Notes: generated from the sequence alone by a model not told the origin. 64,000 nucleotides of DNA from Bacillus sp. FJAT-14578 (GCF_000504165.1 NZ_AYSE01000005.1:248001-312000), one strand, 5' to 3'; positions 35,408 to 45,321 are shown, counted from the stretch's first letter. Translations and numbers: made by a program.

Positions 35408-37294
35408 GTGCGCCCAGCATGGGCGCAGTCTATAGGGTGCAAGTCCCGAACCGTGAAGGCAGTAGTAGTGGTTAGCTTAACGCAAGGGTGTCCGGGGTGA
35501 CTCGGAATCTGAAGGAAGCGGGCGGCAAACCTCCGGTCCGAGGAACACGAACTTCATATAAGGCTAGGTGTCATTGGATGAGTCTGCTAAACAAGATAAA
35601 GTCCTTACTGCCGAAGGTGACATCGAGTAAATGAAGCGGATAGATGGAGGGAAAGACTGCGCTCTTACCTGGGGAGGTCTGACTGGAAAGCCAAGTACAC
35701 TTGGTAACCCATTCAGTGATGAATGGCTGAACAGTCAGAAGTCAGCAGAGGTCATAGTACTTTATCTGCTCGAGAAGATAAAGGAAGGACCGAACAATTA
35801 GGAAGAACAAAGACTAGGCGTTCAACTTCTGTGCGGAAACAGACAATCCGAAAGGACTTACTTGAAGGAGGAAGTGGTGAATCCCATGGGGGACTTCAAG
35901 AGGGTGGAGCAGAAGTTGGCATAAGTAGAACCCTTTGTTCACGTAGAAAGGAACTATCAAATGTTAATGGAACGAATGTTGTCACGGGAAAATCTTTTAA
36001 CGGCATTAAAACGTGTCGAACGAAATAAGGGAAGCCATGGCATAGATGGAATGTCCGTAAAAGACCTACGAAGACATCTCTATGAACATTGGAACTTCCT
36101 TCGGCAGTCGCTGAAAGAGGGAACTTATCAGCCTTCTCCTGTCCGTCGAATCGAAATCCCGAAACCGAACGGAGGAGTAAGGTTATTAGGTATTCCTACT
36201 GTGACAGACCGTTTCATCCAACAAGCCATTGCCCAAGTGCTAACTCCTATTTTTGATCCGACGTTTTCCGAAAACAGTTATGGATTTCGTCCACAACGAC
36301 GAGGTCATGATGCAGTAAGGAAGGCAAAGGAATACATAAAATCGGGGCAAAGATGGGTAGTCGATATAGACTTAGAAAAATTCTTCGACAAAGTGAATCA
36401 TGACAAGTTGATGGGGATTGTAGCGAAGAAGATAGAAGACAAAGTCCTTCTAAAACTGATTCGCCGATATCTTCAGTCGGGTGTGATGATAAATGGAGTG
36501 GTCATCGAAACGGAAGAAGGTACCCCGCAAGGTGGTCCATTAAGCCCTTTACTGTCCAACATTCTGTTAAATGAATTAGATCAGGAGCTAGAAAAGAGAG
36601 GGCATCAATTCGTTCGATATGCGGATGACTGCAATATTTACGTGAAAACGAAAAAGGCCGGCATTCGTGTGATGAACTCGATCACTGGATTTATTGAGGA
36701 AAAGTTGAAGTTAAGGGTAAACAAGGAGAAATCCGCAGTAGACCGACCATGGAAACGGAAGTTCCTTGGGTTTAGTTTTACACTCCATAAAGAACCAAAG
36801 GTTCGAATAGCTAAAGAAAGTGTGAAACGATTGAAAGCGAAAGTCAGACTCATGACTTCACGTTCTAAGCCATACTCTATGGAACAAAGAATTATGAAAC
36901 TAAACCAATACCTAACAGGTTGGTGTGGTTATTTCGCTTTAGCTGATACACCTAGTAAATTCGAAGAGTTTGATCGATGGATAAGACGAAGATTGCGTAT
37001 GTGTATATGGAAAGAATGGAAGAAACCAAAAACAAGAATGAGGAAACTGATTGGTTTGGGGATTCCGAAGAAACAAGCATACGAATGGGGCAATTCCCGC
37101 AAGAAATATTGGAGAATTGCCCATAGTCCTATCCTAGACAGAACCCTCGGCCGCTCCTATTGGAGCAGCCGAGGGCTGAAAAGTCTATATCAACGATATG
37201 AATCTCTACGTCAAACTTAATTGAACCGCCGTATACCGAACGGTACGTACGGTGGTGTGAGAGGTCGGGGGCTAGCCGCCCCCTCCTACTCGAT
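35408..37294 (+). mobile_element. Group IIC intron
   Basis: The 5' end has GTGCG at 35408. About 550 bases of structured RNA (domains I-III) precede the reverse transcriptase ORF. Domain V is readable after the ORF (TTGAACCGCCGTATACCGAA, then a GTACGGTGGTGTGAGAGG partner). Domain VI and the 3' end lie at about 37265-37294 (...CTACTCGAT). Length 1.9 kb and location directly after a Rho-independent terminator are the hallmarks of class C. The 3' boundary may be off by a base or two. Confidence 0.9.
35961..37220 (+). CDS. ltrA: Group IIC intron-encoded reverse transcriptase/maturase
   Basis: 419 residues. RT core motifs are complete: HGIDGMSVKDL, IPKPNGGVRLLGIPTV, NSYGFRP, the catalytic FVRYADDCNIYV and KFLGFSF. 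A maturase (X) domain follows to the C terminus. It lacks an HNH endonuclease domain, as usual for class C. The sequence resembles the thermostable Geobacillus GsI-IIC enzyme. AAAGGAAC precedes the ATG. All motifs look intact, so the enzyme is likely active. Confidence 0.95.
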   Translation: MLMERMLSRENLLTALKRVERNKGSHGIDGMSVKDLRRHLYEHWNFLRQSLKEGTYQPSPVRRIEIPKPNGGVRLLGIPTVTDRFIQQAIAQVLTPIFDPTFSENSYGFRPQRRGHDAVRKAKEYIKSGQRWVVDIDLEKFFDKVNHDKLMGIVAKKIEDKVLLKLIRRYLQSGVMINGVVIETEEGTPQGGPLSPLLSNILLNELDQELEKRGHQFVRYADDCNIYVKTKKAGIRVMNSITGFIEEKLKLRVNKEKSAVDRPWKRKFLGFSFTLHKEPKVRIAKESVKRLKAKVRLMTSRSKPYSMEQRIMKLNQYLTGWCGYFALADTPSKFEEFDRWIRRRLRMCIWKEWKKPKTRMRKLIGLGIPKKQAYEWGNSRKKYWRIAHSPILDRTLGRSYWSSRGLKSLYQRYESLRQT

Positions 37295-37376
37295 TTGTAG
37301 AAGAAACCAAAAGAATGTCTCTATTTATTTTTATGTGATATGCTAAATATTGTAAAAAACTATAAGGAGTGATGGA

Positions 37377-38870
37377 ATGCGGTTTGCAGTTATGGATCAA
37401 CGGCTTATACCGGAGCCTTTTGCACCATCCAGTATAAATCTTCACCCGGTTTCTTCTATTGATGATTGGAGAACACCACCACTTAATCCCTCTTTCTCTT
37501 ATTCTTCCGATTTACAGCTTTTCCTCGACGGAAAAGACCTTCTTCTTGAGAATATTCCAATCTCTTTATCTCTTATTCACCAACATTATGAAAATGGCTA
37601 CGTATCATATGAAAAAGGAATTGAAAATAAGAAGCAGTATCGCTGCCGGCGCTGTGGAAACGAACGGCAAGATCGATTTGCCTCTTTCCATTGTGCCCGC
37701 TGCCATCAAATGTGCACGTATTGCCGTGCATGCATTGTGATGGGAAGGGTAAGCGAATGCTCGCCGCTTCTTCATTGGAATGGACCTTCTTCTCCTTTTC
37801 TTCCCCCTGACCATATCCTTCACTGGAACGGAACCCTTTCACCAGCGCAACAGCAAGCGGCAGACGCGGTCGTTCAAGCGATTCAACGTAAGCGGGAACT
37901 TCTCGTGTGGGCCGTTTGCGGAGCCGGGAAGACCGAAGTGCTGTTTCCCGGCATCGAGTCTGCTCTCGCTTCCCGAAAAACGGTCTGCATCGCGACACCG
38001 AGGACCGATGTCGTATTAGAGTTGAAGCCTCGTCTCCAACAGGCATTTGCCGATGTAGATGTCATCGCGCTATATGGCGGCAGTGAGGACCGTGGAAAAC
38101 AGGCGCCGCTTACCATCGCCACGACCCATCAGCTGCTTCGCTATTACAAAGCGTTTGATGTCATCATCATTGATGAAGTCGATGCTTTTCCGTACTCGGT
38201 TGAGCCGATGCTGCAATATGCCGTTCAAAAAGCGAAACGGGACGATGCAGCCGTCATTTATTTAACCGCAACCCCAAACCAGACGTGGCAAAAGGAAGTG
38301 AAAGCGGGAAAACGGGAAGCGGTCACGATCCCTGCTCGCTATCATCGCCACCCGCTTCCTGTCCCGCGTTTCGAGTGGTGCGGCAATTGGCGAAAGAGTT
38401 TGAAACGGAAGAAGTTGCCGGCAAATGTCCATCGATGGATCGCCAAACGTCTTCAAGAAGGAAAGCAATCCTTCCTGTTCATTCCTCGTATTGAGTTGAT
38501 CGAAGAGGTGGTGGTTCTGCTGAAAAAGCTCGATAAACGAATTGAGGGAGTGCACGCAGAAGATCCGGATCGGAAAGAGAAAGTTATGAGATTCCGGCAA
38601 GGGGAGACACCTCTCTTGGTCACGACGACTATCTTGGAACGGGGTGTGACTGTTCCGAACATCGATGTGGCGGTTATGGGGGCGGAAGATGGCATTTTTA
38701 CGGAAAGCGCCCTCGTGCAAATTTCGGGACGGGTTGGACGGAGCGTGCAGTTTCCAAGTGGCGATCTCGTCTTTTTCCACTTTGGCAAAACGAGAAACAT
38801 GCTGCTGGCGAAGAAGCAAATCGAGCAGATGAATGCAGAAGCAAGACAAAAAGGAATGATTGACGGATGA
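37377..38870 (+). CDS. comFA: Competence helicase/translocase ComFA
   Basis: 497 residues. An N-terminal zinc finger (four-cysteine cluster CRRCGNE...CARCHQMCTYC, about 82-115) is followed by a DEAD-like helicase core with Walker A AVCGAGKTE, Walker B IIIDEVD, LTATPNQ, and motifs V-VI (ILERGVTVPNID, QISGRVGR). It drives single-stranded DNA import through the competence pore. AAGGAGTG upstream. It overlaps comFC by four bases; no comFB gene lies between them, unlike B. subtilis. Confidence 0.95.
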   Translation: MRFAVMDQRLIPEPFAPSSINLHPVSSIDDWRTPPLNPSFSYSSDLQLFLDGKDLLLENIPISLSLIHQHYENGYVSYEKGIENKKQYRCRRCGNERQDRFASFHCARCHQMCTYCRACIVMGRVSECSPLLHWNGPSSPFLPPDHILHWNGTLSPAQQQAADAVVQAIQRKRELLVWAVCGAGKTEVLFPGIESALASRKTVCIATPRTDVVLELKPRLQQAFADVDVIALYGGSEDRGKQAPLTIATTHQLLRYYKAFDVIIIDEVDAFPYSVEPMLQYAVQKAKRDDAAVIYLTATPNQTWQKEVKAGKREAVTIPARYHRHPLPVPRFEWCGNWRKSLKRKKLPANVHRWIAKRLQEGKQSFLFIPRIELIEEVVVLLKKLDKRIEGVHAEDPDRKEKVMRFRQGETPLLVTTTILERGVTVPNIDVAVMGAEDGIFTESALVQISGRVGRSVQFPSGDLVFFHFGKTRNMLLAKKQIEQMNAEARQKGMIDG

Positions 38871-39580
38871 GCGGACGTTGCTTGCTTTGCGACCAAGTAT
38901 TAAATGAACGTTTAACATGGACAACTTTGCTTTTCCCGCAGGAGAAGTCGGTATTATGTGAAAGGTGCGAAGAAAAATTTCAATGGATACAAGGAGATAT
39001 ATGCGAGGTGTGCGGCCGGGAAATGGAGGGGGTGGAAGAACGATACCGTGAAGGGGAACGGTGTCTTGATTGCGTCAAATGGGAAGAGGACGTGGGCTGG
39101 AAGGGTCTTCTCCAGCAAAATCGCTCCCTTTACGTTTATAACGATTGGATGAAAGAAGTGATGGCGTTATATAAGTTCCGCGGCGATCATCAGTTGGCAA
39201 ACGTTTTTCGAAGGAAATGGCAAAAGGCGTATCGAATGTATTACAAAACATATGAAATTATCGTACCGATCCCACTTAGTAATGAGCGTTTGTATGAAAG
39301 AGGGTTCAATCAATCCGTGGTCCTCGCTGAAATGCTGCAAAAGCCGGTCCATGATCTATTGGCGCGGCATCATCATGAAAAGCAATCGAAAAAGACGAAA
39401 AAAGAGCGATTGGAAACCGAGCAAGTGTTTTTCTTAAAAGAGGATTCTGATTTACACGGAAAAAGGGTTTTGCTGATTGACGATATTTATACGACTGGAA
39501 CGACGCTGCGCCATGCGGCTAAGGTATTGAAAGGAGCGGGAGCGAAAGTCGTGTCCTCTTTGACGCTTGCAAGGGGATAA
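38867..39580 (+). CDS. comFC: Competence protein ComFC
   Basis: 237 residues. An N-terminal zinc-finger region with CLLCDQ, CERC, CEVCG and CLDC is followed by a phosphoribosyltransferase-like domain with the PRPP loop VLLIDDIYTTGTTL. ComFC acts with ComFA in transformation. Start ATG overlaps comFA stop (ATGA), a sign of coupled translation. Confidence 0.93.
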   Translation: MSGRCLLCDQVLNERLTWTTLLFPQEKSVLCERCEEKFQWIQGDICEVCGREMEGVEERYREGERCLDCVKWEEDVGWKGLLQQNRSLYVYNDWMKEVMALYKFRGDHQLANVFRRKWQKAYRMYYKTYEIIVPIPLSNERLYERGFNQSVVLAEMLQKPVHDLLARHHHEKQSKKTKKERLETEQVFFLKEDSDLHGKRVLLIDDIYTTGTTLRHAAKVLKGAGAKVVSSLTLARG

Positions 39581-39660
39581 TGGGTCTATATACCTATTTA
39601 AGCTTTCTTGTAAAAAGGCGATATGAGAAGTAAAAGAGAGAGAAAAAGGGGTTAACGGAG

Positions 39661-40083
39661 ATGAGTCAGTTAGCAAATTGTCCTCAATGCGGCGGTCTTT
39701 ATGTAGAAAATGCTTTCCGCAAGGTATGTGAAGCGTGCTATAAAAAAGAAGAAAATCTTTTTCAAGTCGTATATGATTATATCCGCAAGCGCGAAAACCG
39801 GACGGCCACGCTTATTCAAGTGGTCAAAGCAACAGGGGTAGAGGAAAGTCTCATCCATAAATTCATTAAGCAGGGACGCCTGCAAATTGCGCATTTCCCC
39901 AATTTGGGTTATCCTTGTGACCATTGCGGTGCCCTTATTCGTGAGGGGAAAATGTGTGTGGAATGCCGCGATGAGTTGAAAAGAGAGCTTACCGCCATCG
40001 AGCAAATTGAGAAGCGCCAGCAACAGCCCGAAAAGAAGGTAGAAGCTTCCCCTACTTATCGGGCAATTAATAAAGATTTTTAA
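39661..40083 (+). CDS. yvyF: YvyF, flagellar operon protein
   Basis: 140 residues. It carries two zinc-finger-like cysteine clusters: CPQCGGLYVENAFRKVCEAC at the start and CDHCGALIREGKMCVEC, with a helical stretch containing a winged-helix-like KATGVEESLIHKFIKQGR between. It belongs to the YvyF family found before flgM. Function not firmly known; a regulatory role is proposed for the family. GGAG is six bases before the ATG. Confidence 0.88.
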   Translation: MSQLANCPQCGGLYVENAFRKVCEACYKKEENLFQVVYDYIRKRENRTATLIQVVKATGVEESLIHKFIKQGRLQIAHFPNLGYPCDHCGALIREGKMCVECRDELKRELTAIEQIEKRQQQPEKKVEASPTYRAINKDF

Positions 40084-40233
40084 AAAGAGTGTAGAGGAAA
40101 GTGGTGAAGCGAAAAAAGCATCGTCACTTTTTCTCGTTTTGCAGACATAAATTACCCACTCCAAACGAAATGTATAGATAGACCCACTTCTATGTTGAAG
40201 ATGTGAGATTGGTCACATCTTTTCCAATCATGA

Positions 40234-40260
40234 TAAACATTTCCCCGTTTTGGACGATAA
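40234..40260 (+). promoter_or_regulatory. SigD-type promoter of flgM
   Basis: TAAA (40234-40237), 15-base spacer, GACGATAA (40253-40260), one base from consensus. It lies 51 bases upstream of flgM, matching SigD-driven flgM transcription in B. subtilis. Confidence 0.8.
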
Positions 40261-40310
40261 TGTGGGTAAAGACAAAGAAGCGTCAGCAAAAAACGAAAGA
40301 GGTGAAGAAC

Positions 40311-40577
40311 ATGAAAATCAATCAAACAGGATCATTCGGTGTAAATCCTTATAAAAAGCAGATGGAGAAAATGGATCAGGTAAAGCAAGCGAGCAAAAAA
40401 CAAGACAAAGTCGAAATCTCTTCCGCAGCGAAGGAAATGCAGCAAGCGAATCAAATCTCAGCAGAGCGCCAGCAGAAAATTGATGCCTTGAAACAGCAAA
40501 TCCAAAATGGTACGTATCAAGTAGATGCGAAAGCGACAGCAAAAGGGATCATCGATTTTTACTCTAAAAACAAATAA
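40311..40577 (+). CDS. flgM: Anti-sigma-D factor FlgM
   Basis: 88 residues. FlgM signature: a polar N terminus, DKVEISSAAKEMQQA, then IDALKQQIQNGTYQVDAKATAKGIID. It binds SigD until hook completion. The ATG at 40311 has AAAGAGGTG upstream; the longer frame would start inside the promoter. Confidence 0.95.
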   Translation: MKINQTGSFGVNPYKKQMEKMDQVKQASKKQDKVEISSAAKEMQQANQISAERQQKIDALKQQIQNGTYQVDAKATAKGIIDFYSKNK

Positions 40578-40585
40578 GGGATGGA

Positions 40586-41083
40586 ATGACCGTGCAGACG
40601 CAGAAAATGCTCGATTTGTTAACGAAACAGCTCAAATTGAATAAAAGCCTACTGAAAATGGCCCGGCAAAAGACCGATATTTTAAAAGAGGGAGACATCG
40701 GGGCGCTTAACAGCATGATGAAGGATGAACAGGCCCATATCGCTGCGATGAATCAATTGGAAGAAGCGCGGAAAAAAGAAGCAGCCATTTTGTTAAGCGG
40801 CCATCTGATCCATCAAAATGAGCCCTCGTTATCGGCTTTGCTGGACAGGGTCAGCGGCGAAGAGCAGGAACAGCTGCGGTCATTACAAACCGAATTGTTC
40901 AATGTCATTCGTGAACTGCAAGAACGAAATGCGTTAAATCAAGAGCTCATCATGCAGTCACTGCAATTCGTCAATTTGAATTTGGATATGCTGTCACCAT
41001 CAACCGACATGGATGTGTACAACTACCAAAAAGAAGAAACGACACCTGCCTACAATCGCTCTTTATTCAATTCGAAAGCATAG
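40586..41083 (+). CDS. flgN: FlgN-type chaperone for FlgK and FlgL
   Basis: 165 residues, almost entirely helical, with the FlgN-like LTKQLKLNKSLLKMARQKTDIL at the start and a C-terminal helix FVNLNLDMLSPS. It is the equivalent of B. subtilis yvyG. FlgN escorts hook-filament junction proteins, encoded next. It starts eight bases after flgM. Confidence 0.88.
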   Translation: MTVQTQKMLDLLTKQLKLNKSLLKMARQKTDILKEGDIGALNSMMKDEQAHIAAMNQLEEARKKEAAILLSGHLIHQNEPSLSALLDRVSGEEQEQLRSLQTELFNVIRELQERNALNQELIMQSLQFVNLNLDMLSPSTDMDVYNYQKEETTPAYNRSLFNSKA

Positions 41084-41132
41084 GTAAAACCATTGAATAT
41101 GGACTCAGGGCGCCTATATTCAATGGTTTTAC
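41084..41132 (+). terminator. Terminator after flgN
   Basis: A 17-bp perfect stem (GTAAAACCATTGAATAT and complement), short T run. Confidence 0.8.
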
Positions 41133-41318
41133 TTTTGTAAGGGTTATTCAGTATGGGAGCCCTAAAACCCATTCATGGACAGTGAGGTTAAAATCGATCT
41201 CATATAAACAGATGGAAATCTACTTCGGATATAAAGATGGAGTGGTTTTAATCCGATAAACAGGGTAGCTGGTGTTGAAGAAATAAATTGAATTGATACA
41301 GAAATGGGGAAATGGAAC

Positions 41319-42896
41319 ATGCGCTCAACTTTCCATGCGCTTGAAACTGCAAGAAGAGGGATGCTGACACAACAAGCGGCCCTTTATACGACAGGCCATA
41401 ATATCGCCAATGCCAACACGCCCGGCTATACGCGCCAGCGTGTCAATTTCGTGCAAACAGAACCATATCCCGCTCCGTCCATGAATCGTCCGCAAATTCC
41501 GGGCCAGCTTGGAACGGGAGTGGAAGCGGCAAGCGTCCAGCGGGTGCGGGAGAGCTTCTTGGATGTGCAATATCGCGGTGAAAACCAAAAGCTCGGATAT
41601 TGGCAGGCGAAATCGGAAGCGCTGGCGAAAATGGAAGAAATCATGAATGAGCCGTCGGAAGAAGGATTGGCGAAAACATTGGACCGCTTCTGGCAGTCCC
41701 TGCAAGATCTGGCGGTGAATCCATCCAACTCCGGTGCCCGCTCCGTCGTTCGGGAGCGCGGGGTAGCGGTAGCGGAAACATTCAACTATTTGGCCAATTC
41801 CTTAAAAGACATTCAAGGGGATTTAAAGAACGAAATTGACATTACCGTCAAGCAAGTGAATTCCCTGGCGGACCAGATTAACAACATCAATAAGCAAATT
41901 AGCGAAATCGAGCCGCACGGCTACCTTCCGAATGATTTATACGATGAGCGAGACCGCTTGATCGATGAGCTTTCACAAATCGTCAACATCGATGTGTCGT
42001 ATACGAAAACGGGAGGGAAAGCACTGGCGATTGCAGAAGGAATGGCAACCATTCGCCTCGTCGATGCCAATGGTACTCCTTTAGGTTCCTTGGTGGAGGT
42101 GGAAGGATTTAAAACGAATGAACTCTCGCTTTCTTACAACGATGATGGATTAGTAGAAAAGTTTAAGCTTGGAGATACAGGTGTTGAACAACCTATTCAT
42201 GGCTTTTCTTCTGCCGGGAAGTTAAAAGGATTAATTGAATCGAATGGCTATATCGATGCAGATGGAAAGGAAAAAGGGTTGTATGCGGAGATGCTGTATA
42301 ACCTTGATGTGATGGCGTATGACTTCGCGAAGGAGTTCAACCAAATTCATAGCGATGGCTGGAGCATTACCGAACTGAACAAGACTCCTCCGACGCAAAC
42401 GGAAACAGCAGGAGAAGCGGACTTTTTTGCTTACGCACAAGCGGGAACAGGACAAAATCAGCCGACAGATAATAATAAATCAGGTGCTGCGAGCTTGTTG
42501 AAGCTGCATAGCAGTATTGAAAATTCATTGGACAATATTGCTGCTGCATCAACTCCGACGCTAGGGGACGGCAAAAATGCCCTTGCCCTCGCTGAAGTGA
42601 AAAACAATAAGTTGACCATCAACGGGAATGAAACGACGGTTCAAAACTATTACGAAAGCATCATTGGCGGGATGGCCGTCAACGCGCAGGAAGCGGACCG
42701 CTTAATGAAAAATAGCGGGGTATTGTTGGATGCCGTCCAGCAGCGCCGTGACTCGACAAGTGCGGTGTCATTGGACGAAGAAATGACGAACATGATTCAA
42801 TTCCAGCATGCGTATAATGCGAGCGCGAGAATGATTACTGTAACAGATGAACTATTGGATAAAATCATTAACGGCATGGGAATGGTTGGAAGGTAG
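41319..42896 (+). CDS. flgK: Flagellar hook-associated protein 1, FlgK
   Basis: 525 residues. The N terminus MRSTFHALETARRGMLTQQA, GHNIANANTPGYTRQRV, and the C-terminal SLDEEMTNMIQFQHAYNASA are diagnostic of FlgK. It forms the hook-filament junction. The ATG at 41319 is chosen because FlgK proteins begin M-x-STF and GGGGAAA precedes it. The preceding 190 bases (41133-41318) show no gene. Confidence 0.95.
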   Translation: MRSTFHALETARRGMLTQQAALYTTGHNIANANTPGYTRQRVNFVQTEPYPAPSMNRPQIPGQLGTGVEAASVQRVRESFLDVQYRGENQKLGYWQAKSEALAKMEEIMNEPSEEGLAKTLDRFWQSLQDLAVNPSNSGARSVVRERGVAVAETFNYLANSLKDIQGDLKNEIDITVKQVNSLADQINNINKQISEIEPHGYLPNDLYDERDRLIDELSQIVNIDVSYTKTGGKALAIAEGMATIRLVDANGTPLGSLVEVEGFKTNELSLSYNDDGLVEKFKLGDTGVEQPIHGFSSAGKLKGLIESNGYIDADGKEKGLYAEMLYNLDVMAYDFAKEFNQIHSDGWSITELNKTPPTQTETAGEADFFAYAQAGTGQNQPTDNNKSGAASLLKLHSSIENSLDNIAAASTPTLGDGKNALALAEVKNNKLTINGNETTVQNYYESIIGGMAVNAQEADRLMKNSGVLLDAVQQRRDSTSAVSLDEEMTNMIQFQHAYNASARMITVTDELLDKIINGMGMVGR

Positions 42897-42907
42897 GGGA
42901 GTAACAC

Positions 42908-43798
42908 ATGCGAATCACACAAGGAATGTTGGCGGCGAATTCTTTGCGCCATATTAGCCAAAGCTATGAACGGTTGGAAACATACCATAATCAGTTGGCG
43001 ACGGGGAATAAAATTACGCGTCCGTCAGACGATCCGGTCGTTGCGATGAAAGGGATGTACTATCGTACGAGCAGTACGGAAATTGAACAGCATCAGCGCA
43101 ATATTTCGGAAGTGCATTTATGGATGGAAAACTCGGAAGCGGGACTTGACCAGGTGAACTCCCTCCTTCAGCGCATGCGTGAGCTCGTCGTGCAGGCGAA
43201 AAATGATACGAATAACCCAGAAAATCGCCAGGCAATCGCGAAGGAAATCGAGCAGTTGAAACAAGACCTCGTTCAAACGGCGAACACACAAGTCGCGGGC
43301 CGTTATATTTTCAACGGCACGGAAATTGACCGTGCGCCTGTCTCGTATGACGAAGATGGGGGAACACCGGACTCACTCGGAATGAATACGAATGAGTTTC
43401 GCATCGAAGTGTCAAAAGGTATAACGATGCAAGCGAACATCGACTCATCTACAGTATTCAGTCAGGATTTGTTCGATACGGTATCCAATCTTCACGAGCA
43501 ACTTGAAGACGGCGAATCATCCGAACAGTTGGACGGCCTCTTACAAGAGCTTGATGACCATTTAAGCAACCTATCAGCAGAGCGTTCCGAGCTCGGTGCC
43601 CGTGCGAATCGCCTTGAGCTCATTGAATCGCGTCTCGCCACACAGGAAGTCATCGCCAAGCGTGTCCTTTCTGATAACGAAGATGCCGACATCGAACGCG
43701 TTATTACGGATTTAACGACACAGGAGAGTGTGCATCGTGCCGCGCTAAGTGTAGGGGCAAAGATTATTCAGCCGACATTGATGGATTTCTTGCGATAA
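42908..43798 (+). CDS. flgL: Flagellar hook-associated protein 3, FlgL
   Basis: 296 residues. The flagellin-like N terminus RITQGMLAANSLRHISQSYE, the NKITRPSDDPVVAMKGMYYR motif, and a C-terminal flagellin-like helix ending in QPTLMDFLR identify FlgL. It lies 11 bases after flgK with GGGGAG upstream, so the two are cotranscribed. Confidence 0.95.
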   Translation: MRITQGMLAANSLRHISQSYERLETYHNQLATGNKITRPSDDPVVAMKGMYYRTSSTEIEQHQRNISEVHLWMENSEAGLDQVNSLLQRMRELVVQAKNDTNNPENRQAIAKEIEQLKQDLVQTANTQVAGRYIFNGTEIDRAPVSYDEDGGTPDSLGMNTNEFRIEVSKGITMQANIDSSTVFSQDLFDTVSNLHEQLEDGESSEQLDGLLQELDDHLSNLSAERSELGARANRLELIESRLATQEVIAKRVLSDNEDADIERVITDLTTQESVHRAALSVGAKIIQPTLMDFLR

Positions 43799-43801
43799 AT
43801 G

Positions 43802-43909
43802 AATTATTTCTTCCCGTGTAAAAAGCACACGGGAAGAAATAATTCACGTAATGGACCTTTCAGTTTATTGGATGGAAACCTTATAAGTAGGTGAAAAGGT
43901 CCATTACGT
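43802..43909. repeat. Two large hairpins between flgL and yviE
   Basis: A perfect 18-bp stem (AATTATTTCTTCCCGTGT and complement) is followed by a second stem, ACGTAATGGACCTTTCA with its one-bulge complement (43846-43909). The two-stem layout recalls the repeats at 10290, 16248 and 24108, but the sequence is mostly different. Confidence 0.7.
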
Positions 43910-44012
43910 AATATAAGAATGCGATAAAGAATACTATACAGTTTGGCCTTTCCGTTTTTAGCGAGAAGGCCGATTTTTATATAAAGAGCTTTTTGATGAG
44001 GAGGAGATATAG

Positions 44013-44567
44013 ATGCAGCTCCCGCACATTCGAATGCAGTCCACTTCTGTCAAGATGGAGGTATCGAAAACTCCAGGGCATCTGGAAATCGAACAGCCCC
44101 CCGCTGAGCTGTCCTTCCAACAACAGCAGGCAGAGCTTAACATCGAAACAACGCCGGGCCGATTGACGATTGACCAGACAGAGGCATGGGCAAACATGGA
44201 CCTGAAAAATATTTTCCGCCGCATTGAAGAGCATGCACAAGAAGGAAAACAAGCCTGGCTGCAAGCATTGGAGAAAACGGTCGCAGAAGGCAAAGAACTG
44301 ATGATGATCGAAAACGGCGGCAATCCTCTTGCCGCCCAAGCGAAGCGAAACAGCCTGCCGGCAGAACGAAAAATTGACACCGGCGGGACTCCATCGCCAT
44401 TCAGTGTAAAAGTACATTACGAACCGGGTCAGGTAAGGTTTGACCCAAAAACATATAAAGCGATAACAGATATTAAGCCAAATCAACCGAGAATGCATTA
44501 CACACCAGGCAAGTTGAACATGGACATCACACAATACCCATCCTTAAAATTTGATGTAGAACTATAA
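44013..44567 (+). CDS. yviE: YviE, DUF6470 protein
   Basis: 184 residues with repeating short beta-like segments (SVKMEVSKTPGHLEIEQPP, ELNIETTPGRLTIDQTEAW, MHYTPGKLNMDITQYPSLKF). It matches the YviE/DUF6470 family that always precedes fliW in bacilli. Function unknown, linked to flagella by position. GAGGAGGAG upstream of the ATG. Confidence 0.85.
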   Translation: MQLPHIRMQSTSVKMEVSKTPGHLEIEQPPAELSFQQQQAELNIETTPGRLTIDQTEAWANMDLKNIFRRIEEHAQEGKQAWLQALEKTVAEGKELMMIENGGNPLAAQAKRNSLPAERKIDTGGTPSPFSVKVHYEPGQVRFDPKTYKAITDIKPNQPRMHYTPGKLNMDITQYPSLKFDVEL

Positions 44568-44583
44568 AAGAGGTCGAGAACAT

Positions 44584-45018
44584 ATGAACATTGAAACGAA
44601 ATATCACGGACAAGTGGAAATCAACGAGGAAGACATCATTCAATTCGAACAAGGAATTCCAGGATTTGAAGACGAACAGCAATTCACCATTCTGCCGCTC
44701 GATGATGAGAAGGTATTTTATATCCTGCAATCGGTCAAAACGGCACCGCTGGGATTTGTCATCACCAATCCGTTTCATTTCTTAAAAGAGTACGATTTCA
44801 AAATTGAGGAAAACTATGTAGAACAACTACAACTGGAAAATGCAAAGGATGCAGCGGTTTATGTCATCTTAACAGTCGCGGAAAACTTTAATGACTCAAC
44901 GGCTAATCTGCAGGCGCCTGTCATCATTAACCTAAAAAACCATAAAGGAAAACAAATTATCTTAACGAACACAAACTATCAAACAAAACAAAAATTATTT
45001 CAACCAACAACGAAATAA
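44584..45018 (+). CDS. fliW: Flagellar assembly factor FliW
   Basis: 144 residues. FliW landmarks: IIQFEQGIPGFEDEQQFTIL, FVITNPFHFLKEY and VYVILTVAENFNDSTANLQAP. FliW binds CsrA and flagellin. When flagellin is exported FliW traps CsrA and allows hag translation. It lies between yviE and csrA, as in B. subtilis. Confidence 0.95.
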   Translation: MNIETKYHGQVEINEEDIIQFEQGIPGFEDEQQFTILPLDDEKVFYILQSVKTAPLGFVITNPFHFLKEYDFKIEENYVEQLQLENAKDAAVYVILTVAENFNDSTANLQAPVIINLKNHKGKQIILTNTNYQTKQKLFQPTTK

Positions 45019-45033
45019 GGGAGGGAAGGAGGC

Positions 45034-45264
45034 ATGCTCGTTCTCACACGGAAAACGAAAGAATCCATTAAAATCGGTGATGATATCGAGATTACCATCT
45101 TATCGGTGAGCGGTGATCAAGTGAAGATAGGAATTAATGCACCGAAAAGTATTGAAATTCATCGGACAGAGATTTATAACGAGATTCAGAAAGAAAATGA
45201 AACGGCATCGACTACTATAAATAATCTGATGGAAAAATTGAAAAACTGGAACATTAGCAACTAA
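45034..45264 (+). CDS. csrA: Translational regulator CsrA
   Basis: 76 residues: [20 protein letters not shown], then [19 protein letters not shown]. It binds GGA motifs in hag mRNA leaders and blocks ribosomes. The hag leader next door holds candidate GGA sites (45414-45439, overlapping AAGGAGG). AGGGAAGGAGG precedes the start. Confidence 0.96.
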   Translation: MLVLTRKTKESIKIGDDIEITILSVSGDQVKIGINAPKSIEIHRTEIYNEIQKENETASTTINNLMEKLKNWNISN

Positions 45265-45290
45265 AACTGTCCAAAAGCGACAGTTTTTTG
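45264..45290 (+). terminator. csrA terminator
   Basis: AAACTGTC/GACAGTTT plus T6 straight after the csrA stop. Confidence 0.85.
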
Positions 45291-45321
45291 TTTTTCCTCT
45301 AAAAATTTTTACGTTTCTCTA

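Noticed and set aside
35723..36028. 101-codon ORF before the intron reverse transcriptase
   Set aside because: It lies in the structured RNA of the group II intron and overlaps the start of the RT gene in another frame; no protein pattern is visible.
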